Part shown: piece by piece, positions 6,645 through 12,733 of the stretch
Numbering within the stretch: position 1 is the first letter of the stretch
How the letters are laid out: each line of letters starts with the position of its first letter
Source of the DNA: DATGQT01 sp033720695
Lineage (GTDB): Bacteria; Bacteroidota; Rhodothermia; Rhodothermales; Rubricoccaceae
Reading direction: 5' to 3'
Length of the DNA stretch: 14,146 nucleotides
NCBI GenBank assembly: GCA_033720695.1
Contig: JAWWCA010000090.1
Location: forward strand, 1-14,146
Notes under the pieces: model-generated
Told to the model about the DNA's origin: nothing
What the model saw: the letters and a program-made list of their open reading frames with translations, nothing else
The model's database searches: none
Translations under genes and position numbers: made by a program

Positions 6645-7874
6645 ATGAACCTCACCGAGAGCCTTCGCATGGCGTGGGAGACGCTCCGGGGCAACAAGCT
6701 CCGCAGCCTCCTCACCCTCCTCGGCATGGTCATCGGCGTGTTCTCGGTGATCGCGGCCGTCACGGCCGTCGAGGTGATCGACGTCTACTTCAAGGAGGCC
6801 TTCCGCGGGATGGGCGCCAACGCGTTCTACATCGTGAAGTACGGCGGCGGCTTCCAGACCGGGCCGATGGACCCCTCGCTCCGCAACCGCCCCAACCTCA
6901 CCTACGCCGACATGCTCGAGCTCCGCGAGCGCGCCCGGCTCGCGGTCTCCGTCAGCCCCGACGGCACGTTCGCCTTCACCGCCATCAAGTCGGCCGACGA
7001 GGAGACCGACCCGAACATCGCCGTGCGCGGCGTCGGGGCGGACTGGGCCGTCAACAACGGCTACGATGTCGAGGACGGCCGCTTCCTGACCGAGGACGAC
7101 GTCCGCTACGGTCGGCCGGTGGTGGTCCTCGGCTCGATCGTGGCCGAGCGGCTGTTCCCCACGACGCGGGCCGTGGGCAAGGAGGTCCGGATCGACGGGC
7201 GGCGCTACCGGGTCGTGGGCGTGACGGCCGAGAAGGGGGCGTTCCTCGGGGAGAGCAACGACGACCTCGTGTGGGCGCCCATCACCCGGCTCTTCGCCGT
7301 CTACGGCGATCTCGACCGCAATATCGCCTACGACGTGCGCGCGCCCAGCCCCGAGCTCATCACGCCGACCATCGACGAGGTGACGGGGCTGCTCCGCTCC
7401 ATCCGGCGGGTCCGGCCCGAGGAGGAGAACAACTTCGAGGTGGTCACGAACGACGCGCTGACGGGCCCGCTGGAGTCGTTCACCGCCGTCCTCACGATGG
7501 GCGGTGCCGGGATCGGGCTGATCGCGCTCCTGGCGGCGGGCGTCGGCATCATGAACATCATGCTCGTCTCCGTGACCGAGCGGACGCGCGAGATCGGGAT
7601 CCGGAAGGCGCTCGGGGCCACGCGCCGGGCCGTCCTCACGCAGTTCCTCGTCGAGGCCGTGTTCCTGTGCCAGATCGGCGGCCTCGCGGGCATCCTCCTC
7701 GGCGTGCTCGGCGGGAACGTGATGGCGCTCACGTTCGGGATCAGCCCGGCCTTTCCCTGGGGCTGGGCCATCGGCGGCGTGCTCGGCGTGACGGCCATCG
7801 CGCTCGTCTTCGGCGTCTACCCCGCGTACAAGGCCGCGCGGCTGGATCCCATCGAGGCGCTGCGGTACGAATAA
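6645..7874 (+). CDS. MacB/FtsX-type ABC transporter permease (second of pair)
   Basis: A 409-residue paralogue of the preceding gene with the same architecture: NKLRSLLTLLGMVIGV in helix 1, a large periplasmic domain, three C-terminal helices, the ERTREIGIRKALGATRRAV segment at 312-330 and the same PIEALRYE ending. The ATG at 6645 gives MNLTESLRMAWETL, matching the family N-terminus. The periplasmic domains of the two proteins differ strongly, as expected for two halves of a heterodimeric exporter whose ATPase-facing surfaces are alike but whose periplasmic faces are specialised. It lies 72 bases after permease 1 and 59 bases before rpiA on the same strand, so the three are probably co-transcribed. 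A homodimer for each protein cannot be excluded. No ATPase or membrane-fusion partner is present in the window. Confidence 0.93.
   Translation: MNLTESLRMAWETLRGNKLRSLLTLLGMVIGVFSVIAAVTAVEVIDVYFKEAFRGMGANAFYIVKYGGGFQTGPMDPSLRNRPNLTYADMLELRERARLAVSVSPDGTFAFTAIKSADEETDPNIAVRGVGADWAVNNGYDVEDGRFLTEDDVRYGRPVVVLGSIVAERLFPTTRAVGKEVRIDGRRYRVVGVTAEKGAFLGESNDDLVWAPITRLFAVYGDLDRNIAYDVRAPSPELITPTIDEVTGLLRSIRRVRPEEENNFEVVTNDALTGPLESFTAVLTMGGAGIGLIALLAAGVGIMNIMLVSVTERTREIGIRKALGATRRAVLTQFLVEAVFLCQIGGLAGILLGVLGGNVMALTFGISPAFPWGWAIGGVLGVTAIALVFGVYPAYKAARLDPIEALRYE
7578..7660 (+). repeat. Copy 2 of the 83-base permease repeat
   Basis: This is the partner of 6282-6364, offset by 1296 bases and 81/83 identical. 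Such near-identity, including wobble bases, in otherwise diverged paralogues points to strong constraint plus codon bias, or to local gene conversion. Confidence 0.9.
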
Positions 7875-7933
7875 CGCGTTGTCCTCTGCCCGCGGTCGGT
7901 GGTTTCTTGGGGCCCCACCTCGAAGCCCCGACC

Positions 7934-8695
7934 ATGACGACGACCGACCCCGGAGCCCCGCGCGGCCCCCTCCCAGAGAGTCCCGCGGATGACGCGAAGC
8001 GCGCCGCTGGCGAGGCGGCCGCCGCCCTCGCCGAGGACGGCATGCGGCTGGGGTTGGGGACGGGCTCGACGACGGCCTTCGCCCTCGCCGCCCTCGGGCG
8101 CCGCGTCCGCGACGAAGGGCTCCGGATCGTCGGGGTGCCGACCTCGTTCGCGGCCGAGCGGCTGGCCCGCCAGCACGGCGTCCCCCTCGCGACGCTGGAC
8201 GCCCTCGGCCTCGGCGCCCTCGCACCCGGTGAGGCGGCGCTCGACCTGGCCCTCGACGGGGCCGACGAGGTGAGCCCGGCGCTCGACCTCATCAAGGGGC
8301 GCGGCGCGGCCCACACGCGCGAGAAGGTGGTGGCGGCGCTGGCCGCTCGCTTCGTCGTCCTCATCGACCCGTCGAAAGAGGTGGAGCAGCTGGGGACGGC
8401 GATGCCGGTGCCGGTCGAGGTGCTGCCGTTCGCCGAGCCGGCGGTCTCGCGGGCGCTCCGCGGCCTCGGGGCCGAGCCCGTGCTGCGGATGGGGAAGGCC
8501 AAGGACGGCCCCGTCGTCACCGACCAAGGGTTCTGGATCCTCGATGCCCGCTTCCCTTCCATCGCCGAGCCTGGCGCCCTCGCGGCCACGCTCGCCTCGC
8601 TCCCCGGCATCCTCGACCACGGCCTCTTCGTCGGCCTCGCGACCGACGTGCTCGTAGGGACCGCGGACGGGGCGGTCCGGCGGATGTCGCGCTAG
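7934..8695 (+). CDS. rpiA: Ribose-5-phosphate isomerase A
   Basis: A 253-residue cytoplasmic enzyme interconverting ribose 5-phosphate and ribulose 5-phosphate in the non-oxidative pentose phosphate pathway. Phosphate-binding GTGST is at 42-46, DGADEV at 108-113 and the KGRGAAHTREK motif at 121-131. Asp108, Asp111, Lys121 and Glu130 align, with a constant offset of 27, to E. coli RpiA Asp81, Asp84, Lys94 and Glu103, so the active site is complete. One oddity is Arg123 where the glycine-rich KGGG is usual. A second is an N-terminal extension of about 25 Pro/Ala-rich residues relative to the E. coli enzyme. The ATG at 7934 is the chosen start. A later start would have to lie near residue 37 and would cut into the fold. 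It follows the permeases by 59 bases and converges on the TonB genes. Confidence 0.95.
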   Translation: MTTTDPGAPRGPLPESPADDAKRAAGEAAAALAEDGMRLGLGTGSTTAFALAALGRRVRDEGLRIVGVPTSFAAERLARQHGVPLATLDALGLGALAPGEAALDLALDGADEVSPALDLIKGRGAAHTREKVVAALAARFVVLIDPSKEVEQLGTAMPVPVEVLPFAEPAVSRALRGLGAEPVLRMGKAKDGPVVTDQGFWILDARFPSIAEPGALAATLASLPGILDHGLFVGLATDVLVGTADGAVRRMSR

Positions 8696-8731
8696 CCCGA
8701 GGAGGCGCGCATCACCGTCGACCCAAACGAA

Positions 8732-8762
8732 CGCCCCGGCCGTGACGGACACGATCGGGGCG
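8732..8762. terminator. Stem-loop terminator candidate between rpiA and the TonB gene
   Basis: CGCCCCG (8732-8738) pairs with CGGGGCG (8756-8762). Inside a symmetric 2x2 internal loop, CGTG (8741-8744) pairs with CACG (8750-8753), with a five-base loop. It lies in the 88-base tail-to-tail gap between rpiA and the TonB gene. On the minus strand the stem is followed by TTCGTTT, a modest T-rich tail, so it probably ends TonB transcription; on the plus strand there is no T-tract. A second small hairpin, CCGAG/CTCGG (8771-8783), abuts the TonB stop codon. Confidence 0.45.
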
Positions 8763-8783
8763 CCGATGAGCCGAGCGGCTCGG

Positions 8784-9467
8784 TCAGTTGAGCCGGAACG
8801 TCACCGGGAGCGACATCCGGACCTTCACGGGCCGGCCGCGCTGGAGGCCCGGCGTGAACTGGCTCTCGCGGACGGCCTGGACGGCGGCCTCGTCGGCGCC
8901 GCCGCCGATCCCGCGCACGACGCGGATGTCGGAGGGGCGGCCCTGCTCGTCGACGACGAACTGGACGAAGACACGGCCCTCGATGCCGGCGCGGCGGGCC
9001 ATCTCGGGGTACTGGATCCGGCTCTGGAGGCCGGCGATGCCGCCGATGAGCTCGGGCATCTGCTCGACGACCTCGAAGATCTCGGGCTCGGGCGGACGCT
9101 CGGGCTCGGGCGGCGGCGGCGGCGCCGAGGGCGGCGGCGGCGGCGGCGGCGGGGCCGGCGGCGCATCGCGCAGGTTCATGTCCTGGCTGATGTCGATTAC
9201 CTGCTCCTCGATGACCTCCTCGTCGGGGACCTCCTGCGGCGGCGGCGGGGCCGGCGGCGGCGGGGGCTGCTCAAGCTGCTGGGTCTGCTCGATCTCCTCC
9301 ACCTGCACGATCTCCTGCTCGTACTCGACGATCTCGAAGTCGTCGCTGGGCTGGAGGGGGACCGTGAAGGCGAAGATGAGCAGGCCCACGGAGAGGAGGA
9401 GGCCGATCTGGACGTAGAGCGGGTAGCGGCTCTTGAGGTCGGCCTTGGGGGTCTTGCGGAGGGCCAT
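8784..9467 (-). CDS. TonB-family energy transducer (copy 1)
   Basis: A 227-residue inner-membrane protein that couples the ExbB/ExbD proton-motive complex to outer-membrane TonB-dependent receptors. It has a short Lys/Arg-rich cytoplasmic N-terminus, a membrane helix at about 18-36, then a periplasmic linker rich in Glu, Gln and Pro with Pro tracts at about 68-77 and 103-120. The C-terminal TonB domain (130-227) contains YPEMARRAGIEGRVFVQFVV, VVRGIGGGADEAA and a terminal VTFRLN. The ATG at 9467 places the ADLKSRYPLYVQ motif, common in Bacteroidota TonB proteins, ahead of the helix. Its C-terminal domain is about 73% identical to that of the next gene on the same strand (72 of 99 by hand alignment), but the N-terminal halves differ. 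No exbB or exbD is in the window. Confidence 0.95.
   Translation of the reverse strand: MALRKTPKADLKSRYPLYVQIGLLLSVGLLIFAFTVPLQPSDDFEIVEYEQEIVQVEEIEQTQQLEQPPPPPAPPPPQEVPDEEVIEEQVIDISQDMNLRDAPPAPPPPPPPPSAPPPPPEPERPPEPEIFEVVEQMPELIGGIAGLQSRIQYPEMARRAGIEGRVFVQFVVDEQGRPSDIRVVRGIGGGADEAAVQAVRESQFTPGLQRGRPVKVRMSLPVTFRLN
9109..9123. repeat. (GGC)5 triplet array in the TonB Pro linker
   Basis: Five perfect GGC units on the plus strand, read as Pro/Ala codons on the minus strand within the periplasmic linker. Gain or loss of a unit keeps the frame and only changes linker length. Confidence 0.85.
9130..9150. repeat. (GGC)7 triplet array in the TonB Pro linker
   Basis: Seven perfect GGC units, separated by six bases from the shorter array at 9109-9123. 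Together they encode most of the second Pro tract of the TonB linker. Confidence 0.85.
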
Positions 9468-9789
9468 GTCGGTGTAGGGGATGGGTCGGGCCGAGAGGCG
9501 GGCTCGTAAAGTACGCGCGGCGCGCGGTTCACGTCACATCCGCTTCGGTTCTATGCGAGACGGCCCGGCAGGTTCGCGAGAGCGAGGGCCGCGCCGGAGC
9601 GCGGGTGGGGGTGCACCTACCGGCCTGAGAACGCGATGGGTAGGAGGATTCGTGCCTTTGCGGTTGGGCCGCGCCGCGCACGGGGCGTGGAAGGCGCGGA
9701 TTCAAGACCACCGGGCGCACCGAAAGTTGCTCGCCCGAGCGTCGCCCCGCTTCCGGGGAGTTCGGTGAGGGGGCCGGTCTCGCCGGGCG
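9468..9789. other. 322-base intergenic region between the two TonB genes
   Basis: No gene is convincing here. Near the copy 2 stop the region holds hairpins that may end its transcription. Near 9520 the minus strand carries TACTTTAC, with TGTGAC about 19 bases upstream, a weak promoter-like arrangement for copy 1 that leaves a leader of roughly 40 bases. On the plus strand an AGGAGG (9642-9647) precedes a GTG (9652) that opens only 38 basic codons (to 9768). I find no cobalamin or other riboswitch signature by eye. Confidence 0.5.
9723..9758 (-). terminator. Candidate terminator hairpins after TonB copy 2
   Basis: On the minus strand CCCCG and CGGGG (9758-9754 and 9749-9745) flank a GAAG tetraloop. 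Just beyond, GCTCG and CGAGC (9740-9736 and 9733-9729) form a short inverted repeat followed by AACTTTCG. The pair begins 32 bases past the TonB stop codon. The stems are short and the T-tract is weak. Confidence 0.3.
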
Positions 9790-10608
9790 CTAGTCGTCCA
9801 GCCGGAAGGTGACGGGCAGCGTCATCTGGACCTTGACGGGCCGGCCGCGTTGGCGGCCTGGCACGAAACGACTCGCCCGGATGGCCTCGATGGCGGCCTC
9901 GTCGCACCCCGCGCCGATGCCGCGGACCACGCGCACGTCGTACGGAGCACCGCGCTCGTCAACGACGAACTGGACGAAGACGCGGCCCTCCACCCCGGCG
10001 TTGTACGCGTGCTCAGGGTAGACGATGCGGCGCTGGAGCGCGGCGAGGCCGCCGACGAGCTCGGGCATCTGCTCGACGGCCTCGAAGAACTCGGGCTCCC
10101 TGGGAGGGGGGGGCTCCGGCGTCCCCTCGGGCCGTGCGAGGGCCGAGTCCGGCGGGGGGACGGGCGGCGGCGCGACGATCTGCTCCTCGAGGCGGACGCG
10201 GCTGCCCAGCTGTGCGGCGATCGCCTCGTCGTCGAAGACCTCGGGGTCGAGGGCGTCCGGGGGCGGCTGTGGGACAGGGAGGTGTGACGGGCGAGGGGGC
10301 GCGGCCACATCTGCCGTGTCTCGGCCGGCGGCGTCCGTCGCAGCTCGGTCTGACGCTGGATCGGGGGGGGCGGCCTCGTGGTTCTGGGTCGAGTCGGGCG
10401 CTTCCGCCGAGGGGAGGTCCACCGCCGGCGGACGGGCCTCTGCGGAAGGCGGAGCGCCCCGGGGGTCGGAGGCGGCCACCGGCTCTGGGCCTGGTCTCTC
10501 GCCTCCCCCCTCGGTCAGGGCGCCGCCGATGCGGATGAGGCCGAGCAGCACGACGACCGCCAAGACCACTTTAAGCTCGAACTGACCGCCCTCTGCTCCG
10601 TCGTACAT
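9790..10608 (-). CDS. TonB-family energy transducer (copy 2)
   Basis: A 272-residue protein with a very short cytoplasmic N-terminus, one membrane helix (about 13-31), a long Pro/Ala/Asp/Glu-rich periplasmic linker (about 32-170) and a C-terminal TonB domain (173-272) with EGRVFVQFVVDERG, VVRGIGAGCDEAA and terminal VTFRLDD. The linker is about 50 residues longer than in copy 1 and lacks its Gln/Glu-rich start. The membrane helix is also unrelated in sequence, so the genes share only the receptor-facing domain. This suggests duplication followed by replacement or fast divergence of the front half, perhaps to serve different ExbBD complexes or receptors. ATG at 10608 gives MYDGAEGGQFELKVVLAVVV. 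The gene stands 121 bases past the VanZ gene and could be read from its own promoter. Confidence 0.93.
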   Translation of the reverse strand: MYDGAEGGQFELKVVLAVVVLLGLIRIGGALTEGGGERPGPEPVAASDPRGAPPSAEARPPAVDLPSAEAPDSTQNHEAAPPDPASDRAATDAAGRDTADVAAPPRPSHLPVPQPPPDALDPEVFDDEAIAAQLGSRVRLEEQIVAPPPVPPPDSALARPEGTPEPPPPREPEFFEAVEQMPELVGGLAALQRRIVYPEHAYNAGVEGRVFVQFVVDERGAPYDVRVVRGIGAGCDEAAIEAIRASRFVPGRQRGRPVKVQMTLPVTFRLDD

Positions 10609-10729
10609 GCCCGTGCCTGCGGAATGGGAGCGGAGTATCGGCCGCGCGGAGCGGCGCAGGCGTGGGCGGGCGCGAAGGGCGGGAACAGCCGGCGATTATG
10701 CCACGCCTCGTTGCCTCAGGCAGGTCGCA

Positions 10730-11098
10730 TCATGGGGCACCGCCGACGGAGCCCTTCCGGCGAAACCGCGGCCAGACCGCGACGGCAAGGCCGAGGCCGA
10801 GGAGGTTGGCTGCGATGTCGGCGAGGCTGAACTGGCGGTGGATGGGCATCACATGCTGGTACCCCTCCGAGACGACGGCGAACAGGACCCCCGCGACGAG
10901 GACGCGCCGCCAGGCGTGCGGGGCGGCCCACAACCAGAGCCCCCCGAACCCGAGGAAGGCGCCGACATGGATCAGCTTGTCCTGCGAGATCCAGAGGGGC
11001 TCGGGGAGCGCGTCGCCGGGCAGGCTCAAGCCGGCGACGATGGCGAGCGTCCAGAGGAGGGCGAGGGGACGCGCGGCGGCGTGAGGGCGCTCAGCCAC
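10730..11098 (-). CDS. VanZ-family small membrane protein
   Basis: A 122-residue membrane protein starting with GTG at 11098. The upstream nnr gene ends in the overlapping string GTGGCTGA, an 8-base overlap that suggests translational coupling. An in-frame ATG at 11215 lies deep inside nnr and adds only Ser/Pro/Arg-rich sequence, so I reject it. VanZ motifs are clear: DKLIH (40-44), EGYQ (78-81) and RQFSLADIAANLLG (88-101), set among about four hydrophobic helices. Family members include VanZ, linked to teicoplanin resistance, but most are of unknown function, and this one should not be read as a resistance gene. The protein ends in a basic tail, RFRRK. Confidence 0.87.
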   Translation of the reverse strand: MAERPHAAARPLALLWTLAIVAGLSLPGDALPEPLWISQDKLIHVGAFLGFGGLWLWAAPHAWRRVLVAGVLFAVVSEGYQHVMPIHRQFSLADIAANLLGLGLAVAVWPRFRRKGSVGGAP

Positions 11099-12677
11099 CG
11101 TAGCGGGCGCGGAGGACGCGGGGGAGGGCCTGGACGAGGTCGCCGGCGACGAGGGCGGCGGCGGCGTGGGTCGAGCCGAGGTGCTCCGCCGCTGCGGCGC
11201 CGAGGTGGAGCGCACACACGGCCGCCTCCGCCGCGTCCATTCCGCGCGCGAGCAAGCCCACGAGCGTGCCGGCCAGGACGTCGCCCGTGCCGGCGGTCGC
11301 GAGGCCCGGCTGGCCGGGCGGTCCCACGAACACCCGTCCGTCGGGAAGGCCGACGACGGTCGGCATCCCCTTGAGGAGGAGGACGGCGTTCCAGCGCGCG
11401 GCGTGGTCGCGCGCGAGCGCGAGGCGGTCTGTGGGGTCCACGTCGTCCCCTGCGAGGCGGCGGAACTCGCCGAGGTGGGGCGTGAGGACGAGCGGGGCGG
11501 GGTCGGGCCGGTCGGTCAGCTTGTCGGTGGCCCCCGCGAAGGCGTTGAGACCGTCGGCGTCGAGGACGGCGGGGCGACCGGCGGGGCCGAGGCGGCGGAC
11601 GAGCGCCTGCACGAGCCGCTGCGTCTCCTTCGTCGTCCCCAGCCCGCACCCCACCAGAACGGCGTCGGCGTTCGCCAAGCGTGCCGCGATGCCATCGTAG
11701 GCCGTGATCGAGAGCGTGCCCTCGTCGGTCTCCGGCTGGGCCTCCACCATCACCTCGGCGCGCCATGCGTCCACCGTTGCGCGGGCGCTCTCGGGCGTGC
11801 AGCAGACGACGGCGCCCGCACCTGCCCGGTAGGCCGCCCCCGTGGCCAGGACGGCTGCCCCGGTGAACGCCCGGCTCCCGACGACGCAGAGGGCGCGGCC
11901 GGCGCTGTACTTGTGGGCGTCGTGCGCGCGGCGCGGCAGGCGCGCGGCCACCCAGGCGTCGGTGGCGCGGACGGCCGGGGCGAGGGCGTGGAGGAGGGTG
12001 CCCGGGATGCCGATCTCGGCGACGACGACCTCGCCCACGTGCGGGGGGCCGTCGCCGAGGAGGAGCCCGGCCTTCAGCGCGCCCATCGCGACGGTGAGGG
12101 CCGCGCGGACGGTGTCGTCCGGGGCCTCGCCGGTGTCGGCGTCGAGGCCTGAGGGGACGTCGAGGGCGACGACGGGCGCGGCCTGGCGGTTCATCCAGGC
12201 GCACAGCCCGCGGACGGGCTCGCGGAGGGCGCCGGTCACGCCCGTGCCGAGGAGGGCGTCCACGACGAGGTCCGGTGGGTGCGCGGCCGCGATCTGCCGG
12301 ACGTCCGTGTAGGCGTCCACCTGCGGCGCGTCGTCGCCCTCGGCGAGGCGGTGGAGGAGGGCGAGGTTGGCGGCGGTGTCCTCCGTCGCATCGTCCTCCG
12401 ACGCGAGGGTGACGACGCGGACGCGGGCGCCGCGGGCCCGGAGCACGCGGGCCACCACGAGCCCGTCGCCGCCGTTGTTGCCCTTCCCTGCGAGGACGAG
12501 CACGTCGCGCCCGTGCTGGGCGCCGAAGCGGGCTTCGAGGGCGTCGCAGGCGGCGCGCCCGGCGGTCTCCATGAGCACGCGGCCGGGGAGGCCGTAGTCC
12601 TCCATCGTCCGCCGGTCGGCCTCGCGCATGGCGGCGGCCGTGAGGACAGGCTGGAGGAGGGGATCGGGACGGGTCAT
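11091..12677 (-). CDS. nnr: Bifunctional NAD(P)H-hydrate epimerase / ADP-dependent dehydratase
   Basis: A 528-residue fusion that repairs damaged NADH and NADPH. The N-terminal YjeF_N half (about 1-215) epimerises R- and S-NAD(P)HX; it shows AGKGNNGGDG (63-72), DALLGTGVTG with Asp140, and DVPSGLDADTG (173-183). The C-terminal ribokinase-like half (about 230-528) dehydrates S-NAD(P)HX using ADP and contains HKYSAGRALCVVGS and the catalytic AGTGDVLAGT, with Asp466. The length fits the bacterial fusion. I chose ATG at 12677 because it gives the usual N-terminus with an MREADRRTMEDYGLP motif; an in-frame ATG at 12860 adds Arg/Gly-rich sequence overlapping the upstream gene. It lies 56 bases behind the Ig-like protein gene and overlaps the VanZ start by 8 bases, so it probably sits mid-operon. 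Confidence 0.95.
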   Translation of the reverse strand: MTRPDPLLQPVLTAAAMREADRRTMEDYGLPGRVLMETAGRAACDALEARFGAQHGRDVLVLAGKGNNGGDGLVVARVLRARGARVRVVTLASEDDATEDTAANLALLHRLAEGDDAPQVDAYTDVRQIAAAHPPDLVVDALLGTGVTGALREPVRGLCAWMNRQAAPVVALDVPSGLDADTGEAPDDTVRAALTVAMGALKAGLLLGDGPPHVGEVVVAEIGIPGTLLHALAPAVRATDAWVAARLPRRAHDAHKYSAGRALCVVGSRAFTGAAVLATGAAYRAGAGAVVCCTPESARATVDAWRAEVMVEAQPETDEGTLSITAYDGIAARLANADAVLVGCGLGTTKETQRLVQALVRRLGPAGRPAVLDADGLNAFAGATDKLTDRPDPAPLVLTPHLGEFRRLAGDDVDPTDRLALARDHAARWNAVLLLKGMPTVVGLPDGRVFVGPPGQPGLATAGTGDVLAGTLVGLLARGMDAAEAAVCALHLGAAAAEHLGSTHAAAALVAGDLVQALPRVLRARYGG

Positions 12678-12733
12678 GGGGCGCGCTGTGCGTGAGAGCG
12701 AGGATAGCGACGCGCGGCGGCTCGCTCCACCGC

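Noticed and set aside
7908..7917. Perfect 10-base palindrome TGGGGCCCCA in the rpiA leader
   Set aside because: About a dozen 10-base palindromes are expected by chance in a window this size, and GC bias raises that number.
5034..8225. Open frame of about 1063 codons antisense to both permeases and rpiA
   Set aside because: Low-complexity Arg/Asp/Gly/His-rich translation, antisense to genes with intact family motifs.
9652..9768. 38-codon GTG frame with an AGGAGG ahead of it
   Set aside because: Spacing is short, neighbouring genes show no use of Shine-Dalgarno sites, and the product is basic with no recognisable feature; kept only as part of a finding.
10730..11098. Antibiotic (teicoplanin) resistance role for the VanZ-family gene
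   Set aside because: Family membership alone does not support it; no other van genes are present and it is coupled to a housekeeping gene.
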